NCBI RefSeq assembly: GCF_044547355.1
Contig: NZ_JBIUAG010000012.1
Coordinates: 186,001 to 250,000 of the forward strand
DNA: 64,000 bases
Source of the DNA: Kutzneria sp044547355
Lineage (GTDB): Bacteria; Actinomycetota; Actinomycetes; Mycobacteriales; Pseudonocardiaceae
Reading direction: 5' to 3'
Below, piece by piece: positions 15,174-24,607 of the stretch. How positions within the stretch are numbered: position 1 is the first letter of the stretch; every line of letters starts with the position of its first letter. The position numbers and the translations under genes are program-made. A model generated the notes under the pieces. The model did no database searches. It was not told where the DNA came from and was given only the letters and a program-made list of their open reading frames with translations.

Positions 15174-15761
15174 ATGGCGATTCACCCCATCCGCGTGGTC
15201 GGCGACCCGGTGCTGAGCACCCCGACCCGCCCGGTGACCGAGTTCGACGAGGGCCTGCGCACTCTGGTCGCGGACATGTACGAGACCATGGCGGCGGCCA
15301 ACGGCGTCGGTCTCGCGGCCAACCAGATCGGCGTCGACCTGCGGGTATTCGTCTACGACTGCCCCGACGACCAGGGCAACCGGTTCAAGGGTGTCGTCGT
15401 CAACCCGAAGCTGGAGACCTCCGACCGGCCGGAGGGCATGCCCGATCCGGACGACGACTTCGAGGGCTGCCTGTCGGTGCCGGGCGAGACCTACCCGACC
15501 GGCCGGGCCGACTGGGCCAAGGTCACCGGCGTGGACGAGCAGGGCGAACCGGTCGAGGTCGAGGGCACCGGCTTCTTCGCCCGCTGCCTCCAGCACGAGA
15601 CCGACCACCTCGACGGCCTGCTCTACCTGGACCGGCTGGTCGGCCGCAACGCCCGGGCGGCCAAGAAGATGCTCAAGCGCAACGGCTGGGGCGTGCCCGG
15701 CCTGTCCTGGGACCCCGCGGTGGAGCCGGACCCGTTCGCCGACGAGGACGACGAGGACTAG
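15174..15761 (+). CDS. def: Peptide deformylase
   Basis: 195 residues. All three motifs are present: GVGLAANQIG (44-53), EGCLS (97-101) with metal ligand C99, and QHETDHLDG (140-148) with ligands H141 and H145 and catalytic E142. It removes the formyl group from nascent peptides at the ribosome. The acidic C-terminal tail (DEDDED) is longer than in E. coli. Position next to DUF3263/LytR_C matches Rv0429c. Probably leaderless. Confidence 0.97.
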   Translation: MAIHPIRVVGDPVLSTPTRPVTEFDEGLRTLVADMYETMAAANGVGLAANQIGVDLRVFVYDCPDDQGNRFKGVVVNPKLETSDRPEGMPDPDDDFEGCLSVPGETYPTGRADWAKVTGVDEQGEPVEVEGTGFFARCLQHETDHLDGLLYLDRLVGRNARAAKKMLKRNGWGVPGLSWDPAVEPDPFADEDDED

Positions 15762-15951
15762 CGGCGGTCCCGTGGCCGGGTTGTCCACAGGCCGGGAGTT
15801 GTCCACAGACAGCCCTGTCGCAAGATCAACTAGGGCTTGCCGCCGGTAGGCTGGCAGCGGGGCCGGCCCCCAGGGTTGGGTGGGGGCCTGAGGTTGGGTG
15901 GGGGCGTGCAAAAGTCGTGGGGCTGAATGGGAAGCAGGCGCAACCCCCAGG
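15762..15951 (+). other. Gap holding the first copy of a repeated intergenic element
   Basis: No gene is seen. Most of it is the 106-bp element described separately (15781-15886). A second G-rich TTGGGTGGGGGC follows directly at 15893-15904. The remainder is unremarkable. Confidence 0.5.
15781..15886 (+). repeat. Repeated intergenic element, copy 1
   Basis: Ordered blocks: TTGTCCACAG (15781), TTGTCCACAG (15799), CAAGATCAACTAG (15821), GGTAGGCTGG (15845), a C-run, and TGGGTGGGGG (15877-15886). The same blocks with identical spacing (18, 22, 24, 32 nt) recur at 41616-41721. GGTAGGCTGG contains a plausible TAGGCT -10 hexamer, and the C-run/G-run pair could fold, so a small RNA with its own promoter is possible. 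Function unknown. Confidence 0.65.
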
Positions 15952-15991
15952 TTGATCATGTGGTTGTCGAATTGATCATGTGGTTGTCGAA
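15952..15991. repeat. Exact 20-bp tandem duplication
   Basis: TTGATCATGTGGTTGTCGAA occurs twice head-to-tail (15952-15971 and 15972-15991), just upstream of a transposase remnant. It is probably a replication or insertion scar. Confidence 0.8.
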
Positions 15992-16013
15992 GCCATGACC
16001 TGCCAGGGATGTC

Positions 16014-16253
16014 GTGCCTGCTGTGTCATCACCCACCGCCCTGACCACGCTGCCTCCACTGACCTCCGACGGTCTGGCTGACCTGTGGCGATACCGGGCC
16101 GCGGTCCCTGATCCGCGTCGACGTCGTGGGATCCGGCACTGTCTGGGCGGCGTGCCGGCGTTGGCAGCGGTCGCGGTGGGCGGGGGCGGCAATGGGTGCC
16201 CGTTCGGCCGCGCGTTGATCCATCGCGGCCGATCGCACGTCTTCCTCTCGTAA
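16014..16253 (+). pseudogene. Remnant of an ISAs1-like transposase N-terminus
   Basis: A 79-codon frame whose middle (SDGLADLWRYRAAVPDP, then RRRRGIRHCLGGVPALAAVAV) resembles the N-terminal associated domain of ISAs1-type DDE transposases. It then loses similarity and stops. The catalytic DDE domain is missing and no inverted repeats are evident. It sits between the duplicated 20-mer and the shortened glycosyltransferase, in a region that looks rearranged. Family assignment is from memory of the pattern and is moderate. Confidence 0.55.
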
Positions 16254-16280
16254 GGCGCCACTCCTGGGAGGACCAGAGCC

Positions 16281-17183
16281 ATGGGCAGGGTCGTCGTCAC
16301 GGCCACCACCACCCACCGCAGTGCGATGCGCACGATCGCCGATTCGCTGACCGGCCGCGGCCATGAGGTCGAGCTGATCACCGGCCTGGAGCCGCCGACG
16401 GGGCGCTCGCTGGTCGACCAGCACCGGCGGCTGTGCCGGCTGCTGTCGGAGTCCGACGTCCCGACCGTGGTCGTGGGCGACGTCGCGTTCCAGGGCACGC
16501 TGCCGCTGAGCTACGGGGCCCCGGGCCCGAAGCCGGCGGCGCTGATCCTGATCGGCACCGAGCCGTTCTCGCTGAGCAGCATCGACACCGCGCCGGCGGG
16601 ATTCGGCCTGCCGCCGGACCGCACGGCCGCCGGCCGCGAGCGCAACCGCCGGGCCTACGAGTACGTCCGGGACGCGCTCGGCGGCGTGCAGGAGGAGTTC
16701 GTCGAGGCCATGCGGTCGGTCGGGGTCACCCACGACCCGCTGCCGTTCGTGCTGGACGCGCCGATCCTGGCGGCGGACCGGTTTCTCCAGCTGTCGGTGG
16801 AGGAACTGAGCTATCGGCGCAGCGACACACCGTCGCACGTGCGGTTCGTGGGCACGCTGCCGTCGCCGCACTGCGAGGACGACGTGGTGATCAGCGACGG
16901 CGGCTTCGACACCGTGCAGCGGGCGCTGCGGCACGCCAAGCCGTTGGTGCTGACCGGCCGCTCGGCCGACCAGCTGGAGGGCAACACCCGGGTCGCGGCC
17001 ACCGGGGCGGCGCTGTACCTGGCCACGGACAAGCCCTCGGACGACGACATCGAGCAGGCGGTGCGGATCGTGCTGGCCGACCCGACCTATCGCGGCAACG
17101 CCCGGCGGCTGGCCGCCGAGTACGCGCGGCTGGACGCCCTGGGCAGCATCGCCGACGCCGTCTCGTCGTGCCTACGGGACTAG
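16281..17183 (+). CDS. Shortened GT1-type glycosyltransferase (probably inactive)
   Basis: 300 residues; macrolide/UDP-sugar GT-B enzymes of this kind usually have about 380-420. The N-terminus has the GHEVELITG element of the acceptor domain. Near residue 190 the sequence jumps from SHVRFVGTLPSP, which should lead into the donor Rossmann domain, directly to VISDGGFDTVQRALRHAKPLV, which belongs late in that domain. The strands that build the nucleotide-sugar pocket are thus absent, and the acceptor half also looks shortened. The frame stays open, so the deletion is in-frame. ATG at 16281 follows a GGGAGGACC ribosome site. It probably no longer transfers sugar; a binding or residual role cannot be excluded. 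Confidence 0.7.
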   Translation: MGRVVVTATTTHRSAMRTIADSLTGRGHEVELITGLEPPTGRSLVDQHRRLCRLLSESDVPTVVVGDVAFQGTLPLSYGAPGPKPAALILIGTEPFSLSSIDTAPAGFGLPPDRTAAGRERNRRAYEYVRDALGGVQEEFVEAMRSVGVTHDPLPFVLDAPILAADRFLQLSVEELSYRRSDTPSHVRFVGTLPSPHCEDDVVISDGGFDTVQRALRHAKPLVLTGRSADQLEGNTRVAATGAALYLATDKPSDDDIEQAVRIVLADPTYRGNARRLAAEYARLDALGSIADAVSSCLRD

Positions 17184-18125
17184 CAACAGCTTTCCCGTGG
17201 TGGCACGGGATTCCAGGTCGATGTGGGCCTGGGCGGCGTCCTTCAGGGCGTAGCGGCCGCCGATGTGGACGGTGAGCTGTCCGTTGCGGACGAAGTCGAA
17301 CACCTCGCCGGTGCGGCGGATCAGCGCCTCCCGCGTCGGCACGTGGTCGGCGACGGCCGAGTACGACAGCAGGATGCTGTTGGGCAGGTCCATCGGGGTC
17401 AGCGTCGGCACGCCCATGAACGGCCCGTAGTAGACGTGAACCCCGTGCCGCCGCAGGGAAAGCTGGGATGAGCGGAAGGTCGGCGCGCCGCCGCCGTCGT
17501 AGACGACGTGCGCGCCCTCGCCGCCGGTCAGCTCGCGGATCTTGTCCTCGAAGCCGCCGCCGCTGGACACCAGCACGTGGTCGGCCTGCGCTGCCGCGAC
17601 CTTGTCCGGCCGGGACACCAGGCCGATCGACGTGCCGCCGCGGGCCCGGATCATCTGGGTCAGCATCCGCCCGACCCCGCCGGCCGCCGCGTGCACCACG
17701 GCGACGTCGCCGGGCTTGATCGCGTACGTCTCGGTGGTGAAGTGGTTGGCGGTCAGGCCCTGCATCATCACCGCGGCGGCGGTCTCGTCCGCGATGTCGT
17801 CGGGCAGCTTGACCAGCGACTCCGCCGGCGCGAGCACCAGTTCGGCGTAGCTGCCGGGCACGTAGAACCAGGCGACCCTGTCACCGACGGCGAGGTCGGG
17901 CACCCCGTCGCCGACGGCGACCACCCGGCCCGCGCCCTCCACGCCCAGCGTCACCGGCGCGCCCCAGCCGGCCATGCCGGTCTCGCGGGCGCCGATGTCC
18001 ATGTAGTTCACGCCGATGGCGGTCGGCGTGACGACGGCCTGGCCGGGGCCCGGCGTGGGATCGGGGAATTCGGCCCAGGCCAGGACTTCGGGCCCACCGT
18101 GCCGGTCGATGTGAATTGTTCGCAT
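17172..18125 (-). CDS. Quinone-oxidoreductase-like MDR dehydrogenase
   Basis: 317 residues from the ATG at 18125. Medium-chain reductase fold: GVNYMDIGARETG and LGVEGAGRVVAVGDGV in the N-terminal GroES-like domain, and AAAGGVGRMLTQMIRARG as the NADPH Rossmann motif near residue 145. Structural and catalytic zinc ligands are absent, as in QOR-type enzymes. It probably reduces quinones or enones with NADPH in the cytosol. Its end overlaps the glycosyltransferase end by 12 bp, tail to tail. Confidence 0.88.
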   Translation of the reverse strand: MRTIHIDRHGGPEVLAWAEFPDPTPGPGQAVVTPTAIGVNYMDIGARETGMAGWGAPVTLGVEGAGRVVAVGDGVPDLAVGDRVAWFYVPGSYAELVLAPAESLVKLPDDIADETAAAVMMQGLTANHFTTETYAIKPGDVAVVHAAAGGVGRMLTQMIRARGGTSIGLVSRPDKVAAAQADHVLVSSGGGFEDKIRELTGGEGAHVVYDGGGAPTFRSSQLSLRRHGVHVYYGPFMGVPTLTPMDLPNSILLSYSAVADHVPTREALIRRTGEVFDFVRNGQLTVHIGGRYALKDAAQAHIDLESRATTGKLLLVP

Positions 18126-18171
18126 GGCATCGAACTTAAGCCGGCAAAAATGGACCCGCAAGTACAGAACG

Positions 18172-19095
18172 TCAGCTCAGCAGGCGCTGCACCTCGGCCA
18201 GCTGGGCCGGCGTCAACGCCCCGAACTCCAGCGCCCCCACGTTCTCCTCGACCTGGGCGACGGTGCGGCAGCCGGGGATCGGCACCGCCCGGTCGCACCG
18301 GGCCCAGATCCAGGCCAGCGCCCCCTGGGCCAGCGTCCGTCCTTCCGAGGTCAGCACCTCGCGCACGGCCTCGACCCGCTTGACGAACTCCGGCGTCGGC
18401 CTGCCGTCGGAGAAGAACCGCATCCACTCCGGAACCTTGTTGCGCACGTCGTCCTCGGGCAGCGCCGCCGTGGCCCAGTCGCGGCCGGTCAGCAGCCCCA
18501 TGGCCAGCGGCCCGCGGCACAGCATGGTCATGTCCTGGATCTCCAGCACCGGGTACAGGTCCGGCCGGTCGTGCAGCACGTTCATCTCGGCCTGCACGTA
18601 GGTGCCGAACACCGCCGCCCGCTCCGGGTCGTCGGTGCTCCAGCCGTAGGCCCGGATCAGCCCCTCCATCAGCAGGTCGTCACAGGCCGCCCGCAGCTCG
18701 GCGGCCTGGTCGAACGGCAGGTCGCCCAGGTGCAGCTGGTAGATGTCGACGTGATCGGTGCGCAGCCGCCGCAGCGACTCGGTCAGCGCCTTGCGCATGT
18801 AGGCCACGCTGCCGTCGCCGCCGGTCAGCTGCCGGGTGGCCGGGTCGAAGACGTTGCCCCACTTGGTGGCGATGCGGATCTCGTCCCGCCGGCCGGCGAA
18901 GACCCGGCCCAGCAGCTCCTCGGCGTGCCCGGTGCCGTACACGTCGGCGGTGTCGAACAGCGTCACCCCCAGCTCGACAGCCCGGCGCAGCGCCCGCGCC
19001 GACTCCTCGTCGTCGGTCGGCCCCCAGCCGACCGCCTGCGTCCCGGCCCAGAACGGACCGCCCATCGCCCACGTGCCGATGCCCAGACTCACCAT
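18172..19095 (-). CDS. Aldo/keto reductase
   Basis: 307 residues, TIM-barrel AKR of the YajO/Gre3-like branch. The tetrad is visible: Asp and Tyr in FDTADVYG, Lys in ATKWG and His in YQLHLGD. The NADPH end has IPGCRTVAQVEENVGA. Substrate unknown. ATG at 19095. It lies 46 nt upstream of the quinone reductase on the same strand, so the two may be co-transcribed redox genes. Confidence 0.92.
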   Translation of the reverse strand: MVSLGIGTWAMGGPFWAGTQAVGWGPTDDEESARALRRAVELGVTLFDTADVYGTGHAEELLGRVFAGRRDEIRIATKWGNVFDPATRQLTGGDGSVAYMRKALTESLRRLRTDHVDIYQLHLGDLPFDQAAELRAACDDLLMEGLIRAYGWSTDDPERAAVFGTYVQAEMNVLHDRPDLYPVLEIQDMTMLCRGPLAMGLLTGRDWATAALPEDDVRNKVPEWMRFFSDGRPTPEFVKRVEAVREVLTSEGRTLAQGALAWIWARCDRAVPIPGCRTVAQVEENVGALEFGALTPAQLAEVQRLLS

Positions 19096-19129
19096 GGACC
19101 CGATCCAACAGGATGGAGCGCGCTCGAGG

Positions 19130-19762
19130 TCAAACCTCTTTTCGCCAGGGCACGCTCGGTAAGCCGGCCAGCTCGCGCAACGACCGGCAGCGCACCAGCT
19201 CGTCGTAGCGCTCGGCCAGCACGTGGGCCCGGATCCGCTGGGCCTGCGAGGTCGTGGGCAGCTCGCCCAGCAGCAGGAACGGCATGGTCAGCCGCCAGCC
19301 CTGGACCACGGTCTCGCGGTGGCGGTGCGGGGCCCGCAGCACCATCCGGGCCACCCGCATGGCGTGCTCGTTGCCGGTCATCCGGTCCGGGTAGCCCATG
19401 TGGTCCCAGGCCCAGCGCTGCTCGTCGGCGACCCGGCAGCGCAGGCAGGGCAGGTCCCCGGTGCCCAGCTCGGCCCCACAGGCCGGGCAGCGCAGCAGCG
19501 TCATGGCCACGTCGGTGCAGGTCCACGGCAGCTTGCCGACGTCCTCCAGCAGCACCAGCTCGGCCAGTTCCAGCTCCGGGATGCCGGAGACCTCCACCAG
19601 CGGCCGCCAGTCCAGGGTCCAGAACTGGTCGACCAGCTCGGCGCACACCTGGCACATCGGGTAGCCGCGGCCGGCCAGCTCGCCGCAGGCCGGGCAGTCG
19701 ATGACCGCCGTGGGCCGAACGGCCCGCCGGGCGCCCGGTGGAAACGGTTGATCGTCGGCCAC
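19130..19762 (-). CDS. Zinc-ribbon protein of unknown function
   Basis: 210 residues from a GTG at 19762; the open frame extends to 19837, and no clear ribosome site decides. Two Cys clusters stand out: CPACGELAGRGYPMCQVC near the N-terminus and CPACGAELGTGDLPCLRC near residue 95. Each is C-x2-C-x11-C-x2-C and should hold one zinc ion, giving two rubredoxin-like knuckles. The C-terminal half is helical and Arg-rich. I recognise no enzyme signature. It is divergent from the thiC riboswitch. Confidence 0.75.
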   Translation of the reverse strand: MADDQPFPPGARRAVRPTAVIDCPACGELAGRGYPMCQVCAELVDQFWTLDWRPLVEVSGIPELELAELVLLEDVGKLPWTCTDVAMTLLRCPACGAELGTGDLPCLRCRVADEQRWAWDHMGYPDRMTGNEHAMRVARMVLRAPHRHRETVVQGWRLTMPFLLLGELPTTSQAQRIRAHVLAERYDELVRCRSLRELAGLPSVPWRKEV

Positions 19763-19834
19763 CGGCACAAGGTACGCGACCGAGGCTGGCAGGAAGCGCC
19801 GGCATTCGCTAGCGTCGGGATGCCGACAACTGAA

Positions 19835-19938
19835 CACCGCGGGAGCTCGCGCTGGAAGCGGGCTGAGAGGGCGGCTGGGTCATCCGGACCCGGTGCCGCC
19901 GACCGCCTGAACCTGACTGGGTAATGCCAGCGTAGGGA
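19835..19938 (+). ncRNA. TPP riboswitch upstream of thiC
   Basis: The conserved thi-box pieces appear in order: GGGAGC near 19840, GGGCTGAGAGG (19860-19870), and the 3' part GAACCTGACTGGGTAATGCC, ending in AGCGTAGGGA at 19938. It ends about 10 nt before the thiC ATG and overlaps the AGGGAGG ribosome site. Thiamin diphosphate binding is therefore likely to block translation start. Confidence 0.93.
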
Positions 19939-19947
19939 GGAATCGCC

Positions 19948-21597
<1,650 letters not shown>

Positions 21598-21615
21598 ATG
21601 GGGGCTGTGCTCATG

Positions 21616-21726
21616 CCGCGCGGGGCGAGTTCGCTCGTGACCGGTCTCTTCGCCTTGGCCGGAAAAACCGCTGAACAGATGCGATTTTCCCGGCCCACGG
21701 CTCCAGAGACCGGCGCGAACCCGCGG
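21616..21726 (+). ncRNA. Large structured element between thiC and thiD
   Basis: Nested complementary pairs: CCGCG 21616-21620 with 21722-21726, GTTCGC 21629-21634 with GCGAAC 21715-21720, CCGGTCTCT 21641-21649 with AGAGACCGG 21705-21713, and GGCCGGAAAA 21657-21666 with TTTTCCCGGCC 21685-21695. Together they give one long interrupted stem filling the gap. It could be an attenuator, processing site or stabiliser that tunes thiD relative to thiC. It does not contain thi-box sequences. Confidence 0.55.
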
Positions 21727-21734
21727 GGTGATCG

Positions 21735-22565
21735 GTGACGAATTCCACTCCCCCCAGGGCACTGACCATCGCCGGCACCGACTCCGGCGGTGGCGCGGGC
21801 GTGCACGCCGACTGCCGGACGTTCTTCGCCTGCGGCGTGCACGCCACCACCGCGGTCACCGCGGTCACCGTGCAGAACTCGGTCGGGGTCTCGGGTTTCC
21901 ACGAGATCCCGCCCGAGGTGGTGGCCGCGCAGATCGAGGCCGTGGTGTCGGACATCGGTGTCACGGCGGCGAAAACCGGCATGCTGGCCTCGGCGGCGAT
22001 CATCGAGGCGATCGCCGCGACCATCGACAAGGTCGGCATCGGACGGGACCGAACGATCCCGTTCGTGGTCGACCCGGTGTCCGCGTCCATGCACGGCGAC
22101 CAGCTGCTGCACGACAACGCCCTGGCCGGCCTGAAGAATCTGCTGTTCCCGCGAGCATCCCTCGTCACGCCCAACCTGGACGAGGTGCGGCTGCTCACCG
22201 GGATCGACGTGACCAGCCGGGACATGATGCTGGACGCGGCCAAGGCGATGTACGACCTCGGGCCGCAGTGGGTGCTGATCAAGGCCGGCCACCTGCGGTC
22301 GGACCCGGAGTGCGTGGACATCCTCTACGACGGCGTGGCCGTCATCGAGCTGCCCGGGCCGCGCTTCGACGTCCAGCACACCCACGGCAGCGGCGACACC
22401 CTGGCCTCGTCGATCACCTCGGCCCTGGCCAAGGGCGCCACCATGCCGGCGGCGGCCGAGTTCGGCAAGCGCTTCATCGTGCACGCCGTGCGCAACGCCT
22501 ACCCCCTCGGCGCCGGCACCGGCCCCGTCTCCAACTTCTGGCGCCTCTCCGACAACCCCATCTGA
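21735..22565 (+). CDS. thiD: HMP/HMP-P kinase ThiD
   Basis: 276 residues, ribokinase fold. N-terminal ALTIAGTDSGGGAGVHAD, where the substrate-contact Gln usual in GIQAD is His. The catalytic anion-hole region is HTHGSGDTLAS near residue 218, with GSGD taking the usual G-T/S-G-C/D pattern. It phosphorylates HMP twice for ThiE. GTG start at 21735. Same transcript as thiC is likely. Confidence 0.95.
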   Translation: MTNSTPPRALTIAGTDSGGGAGVHADCRTFFACGVHATTAVTAVTVQNSVGVSGFHEIPPEVVAAQIEAVVSDIGVTAAKTGMLASAAIIEAIAATIDKVGIGRDRTIPFVVDPVSASMHGDQLLHDNALAGLKNLLFPRASLVTPNLDEVRLLTGIDVTSRDMMLDAAKAMYDLGPQWVLIKAGHLRSDPECVDILYDGVAVIELPGPRFDVQHTHGSGDTLASSITSALAKGATMPAAAEFGKRFIVHAVRNAYPLGAGTGPVSNFWRLSDNPI

Positions 22566-22580
22566 GCGCTGCTCAAGTGT

Positions 22581-22625
22581 GGAAGGGGGCCTTCCTCCAC
22601 TCGGAGTGAAGGAAAGCCCCCTTCC
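22581..22625. terminator. Long imperfect palindromic terminator
   Basis: 22-nt arms 22581-22602 and 22604-22625 match at 20 positions with a 1-nt centre. It closes thiCD on one side and the HxlR gene on the other. It is related to the perfect palindrome at 60763-60819. Confidence 0.75.
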
Positions 22626-22644
22626 AACCCCGTCGGCGGTGGCG

Positions 22645-23031
22645 TCAGCTCACTGGCTGGGGTAGGGCGTCGGCGGTGGCGTCGTAGGCCTCGCGGGCGG
22701 TGCGGATCTCGTCGAAGTTGTCCTGGGTCCAGTTGTTCAGGGCGATCAGGATGGCGCTGATGCTGCGGCCCAGCGGCGTGAGGGCGTACTCCACGCTCGG
22801 CGGGGTCGTCGGGTAGACGGTGCGGCTGATCAGGCCGTCCCGCTCCAGGCTGCGCAGGTTCTGGGTGAGCACCTTGGGTGTGATGCCGGCCACCTCGCGG
22901 CGCAGCTCACCGAACCGGTGCGGCCGCCGGGCCAGCACCCCGAACATCAGCGCGGTCCACTTGTTGGCCACCAGATCCAGCACGTCGCGGCACGGGCAGG
23001 CCCGGAGGTAGACGTCCCAGGCGGTTTCCAT
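22645..23031 (-). CDS. HxlR-type winged-helix regulator
   Basis: 128 residues, all of it the HxlR domain. CPCRDVLDLVANKWTALMFGVL starts the winged helix, followed by RFGELRREVAGITPKVLTQNL and LERDGLISRTVYPTTPPSVEY. The conserved N-terminal Cys pair (CPC) seen in redox- or aldehyde-sensing members is present. Divergent from an NADPH-type oxidoreductase with 96 nt between them, it probably represses that gene. Confidence 0.93.
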   Translation of the reverse strand: METAWDVYLRACPCRDVLDLVANKWTALMFGVLARRPHRFGELRREVAGITPKVLTQNLRSLERDGLISRTVYPTTPPSVEYALTPLGRSISAILIALNNWTQDNFDEIRTAREAYDATADALPQPVS

Positions 23032-23037
23032 CAGGTA

Positions 23038-23062
23038 CCTACTTTACAAATTTGTGCCTACT
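23038..23062. promoter_or_regulatory. Candidate HxlR operator
   Basis: CCTACT (23038-23043) and CCTACT (23057-23062) flank the palindrome ACAAATTTGT (23046-23055) in the shared promoter region of the HxlR gene and its divergent oxidoreductase. Position fits, and the exact binding motif is inference. Confidence 0.45.
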
Positions 23063-23127
23063 AGCGGATGTGTACCAGCTCCCACAGGATGGCCTGACAA
23101 CCGTTCAAAGGGAAGGGACAGATCGAC

Positions 23128-24066
23128 ATGCGAGTCGTGCGCCAGACCGAACTGGGCGGGCCCGAGGTGCTGCAGGTGGTCGACGTGGCCCGTCCGGAGC
23201 CGGGGCCGACGGAGATCCTGGTCCGGGTGCACGCGGCCGGCGTGAACCCGGTGGACTGGAAGACCCGGGAGCACGGCGTGTTCCTCGGGCAGCCGCCGTT
23301 CGTGCTGGGCTGGGACGTCTCCGGCACGGTCGAGCAGGTCGGCTTCGGGGTCAGCTGGCTCCAGCCGGGCGACGAGGTGCTGGGCATGCCGGCGTTCCCC
23401 AAGGAGGTCGGCGGCTACGGCGAGTACGTCGTCGCCCCGTCCCGGCACTTCGTGCGCAAGCCGGCCGGCCTGAGCCACTTCGAGGCCGCCGCGCTGCCGC
23501 TGGCCGGCCTCACGGCTTGGCAGGCCCTCGTCGACGACGCCGAGGTGCGGCCGGGCCAGAAGGTGCTCGTGCACGCCGCCGCCGGCGGTGTCGGCCACCT
23601 GGCCGTGCAGATCGCCAAGGCCCGTGGCGCCTACGTCTACGGCACCGCCCGCGCCGTGAAGCACGACTTCCTGCGCGGCATCGGCGTGGACGAGCCCATC
23701 GACTACACCACCGCCGACTTCACCCAGGTGGCCAAGGACGTCGACGTGGTCTTCGACCTGATCGGCGGCGAGAACGCCCTGCGCTCGGTCGACGTGCTCA
23801 AGCCCGGCGGCACCGTGTTCGCCGTGCCCGGCGGCGTCGACGACACGCTGGCGGCCAAGGCCAAGCAGCACGGCGTGCGGGCCACCGGCATCCTCGTCGA
23901 GCCCGACCAGCGCGGCCTGCTCGGCCTGCTGGACCTGATCACCGCCGGCAAGCTGACCGTCCGCGTGGACCAGGTGCTGCCGCTGGCCGAGGCCGGCAAG
24001 GCCCACGAGATCGGCGCGGCCAACCAACTGACCGGCAAGCTCGTGCTGGACGTCGCCGGCAACTGA
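23128..24066 (+). CDS. NADP-dependent quinone/enone oxidoreductase
   Basis: 312 residues, zinc-free MDR family. GVNPVDWKTREHG, LGWDVSGTVEQVG and the NADPH motif VHAAAGGVGHLAVQIAK near residue 150 are all present. Probable cytosolic detoxification of electrophiles. ATG with a GGGAAGGGA ribosome site. It is controlled, by position, by the divergent HxlR regulator. Confidence 0.92.
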   Translation: MRVVRQTELGGPEVLQVVDVARPEPGPTEILVRVHAAGVNPVDWKTREHGVFLGQPPFVLGWDVSGTVEQVGFGVSWLQPGDEVLGMPAFPKEVGGYGEYVVAPSRHFVRKPAGLSHFEAAALPLAGLTAWQALVDDAEVRPGQKVLVHAAAGGVGHLAVQIAKARGAYVYGTARAVKHDFLRGIGVDEPIDYTTADFTQVAKDVDVVFDLIGGENALRSVDVLKPGGTVFAVPGGVDDTLAAKAKQHGVRATGILVEPDQRGLLGLLDLITAGKLTVRVDQVLPLAEAGKAHEIGAANQLTGKLVLDVAGN

Positions 24067-24079
24067 CGCCCGCACCCGC

Positions 24080-24112
24080 TGAGCGGCCGGTTCCCCCAGG
24101 GCCGGCCGCTCA
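24080..24112. terminator. Bidirectional terminator
   Basis: TGAGCGGCCGG (24080-24090) and CCGGCCGCTCA (24102-24112) pair perfectly over 11 bp. It sits between the convergent oxidoreductase and MarR genes. Confidence 0.75.
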
Positions 24113-24122
24113 GTGTCGTGAG

Positions 24123-24563
24123 TCAGACGTCCTCGGCCACCAGTTCCTCCAGCGCCGGCAGGGCGGCCGTGATCGCGGCCCGCTGCTGGTCGGTGAGCCG
24201 CTCCAGGCGGTTGTGCAGCTCGTGCAGCCGTTCGGAACGGACCCCGGCCATGATCCGCTCCCCCTCGGCCGTGGCCCGCACCAGCGAGGCCCGGCCGTCC
24301 TGCGGGTCGGCCTCCCGCAGCACGAAGCCGGACTCCACCAGCGCGGCGATGATCCGGGACAGCGTGGGCGGGGCCACGCCCTCACGGGCGGCCAGGTCGC
24401 CCAGGCGCATCGGGCCCTGATAGGTCAGGGTGGCCAGGGCCGAGATCGACCCCTGCCCCAGGCCGGGCGACCCGCTGCGGCGCAGGATCCGGGACAGCCG
24501 GCCGACCGCCAGGTACAGCCGCGTGGTCTCGTCGACCGTGGCCGTCGTCGTCGACATCGCCAC
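24123..24563 (-). CDS. MarR-family regulator
   Basis: 146 residues from the GTG at 24563, which has GAGGAG 8 nt upstream; GTG 24572 and ATG 24557 are alternatives. The winged helix spans about 35-110: GSISALATLTYQGPMRLGDLAAREGVAP, written here as its helix 2/3, then LVESGFVLREADPQDGRA as the wing. The DxRxx wing motif is seen as DPQDGRA. A perfect palindrome precedes the gene, so it is probably autoregulated. Its target may be the neighbouring oxidoreductase or genes elsewhere. Confidence 0.93.
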   Translation of the reverse strand: MAMSTTTATVDETTRLYLAVGRLSRILRRSGSPGLGQGSISALATLTYQGPMRLGDLAAREGVAPPTLSRIIAALVESGFVLREADPQDGRASLVRATAEGERIMAGVRSERLHELHNRLERLTDQQRAAITAALPALEELVAEDV

Positions 24564-24578
24564 GACACTCACTCCTCA

Positions 24579-24595
24579 GGTAGGTGGCACCTACC
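24579..24595 (-). promoter_or_regulatory. Candidate MarR operator
   Basis: GGTAGGTG-G-CACCTACC, a perfect 8-bp inverted repeat with one central base, 15 nt upstream of the MarR start. Size and position suit a MarR dimer. Confidence 0.65.
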
Positions 24596-24607
24596 GTTCA
24601 TGATGAC

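Noticed and set aside
15781..15808. TTGTCCACAG pairs as DnaA boxes marking an origin
   Set aside because: Only two boxes occur at each place, there is no AT-rich unwinding region, and no dnaA/dnaN is nearby. They belong to the repeated element instead.
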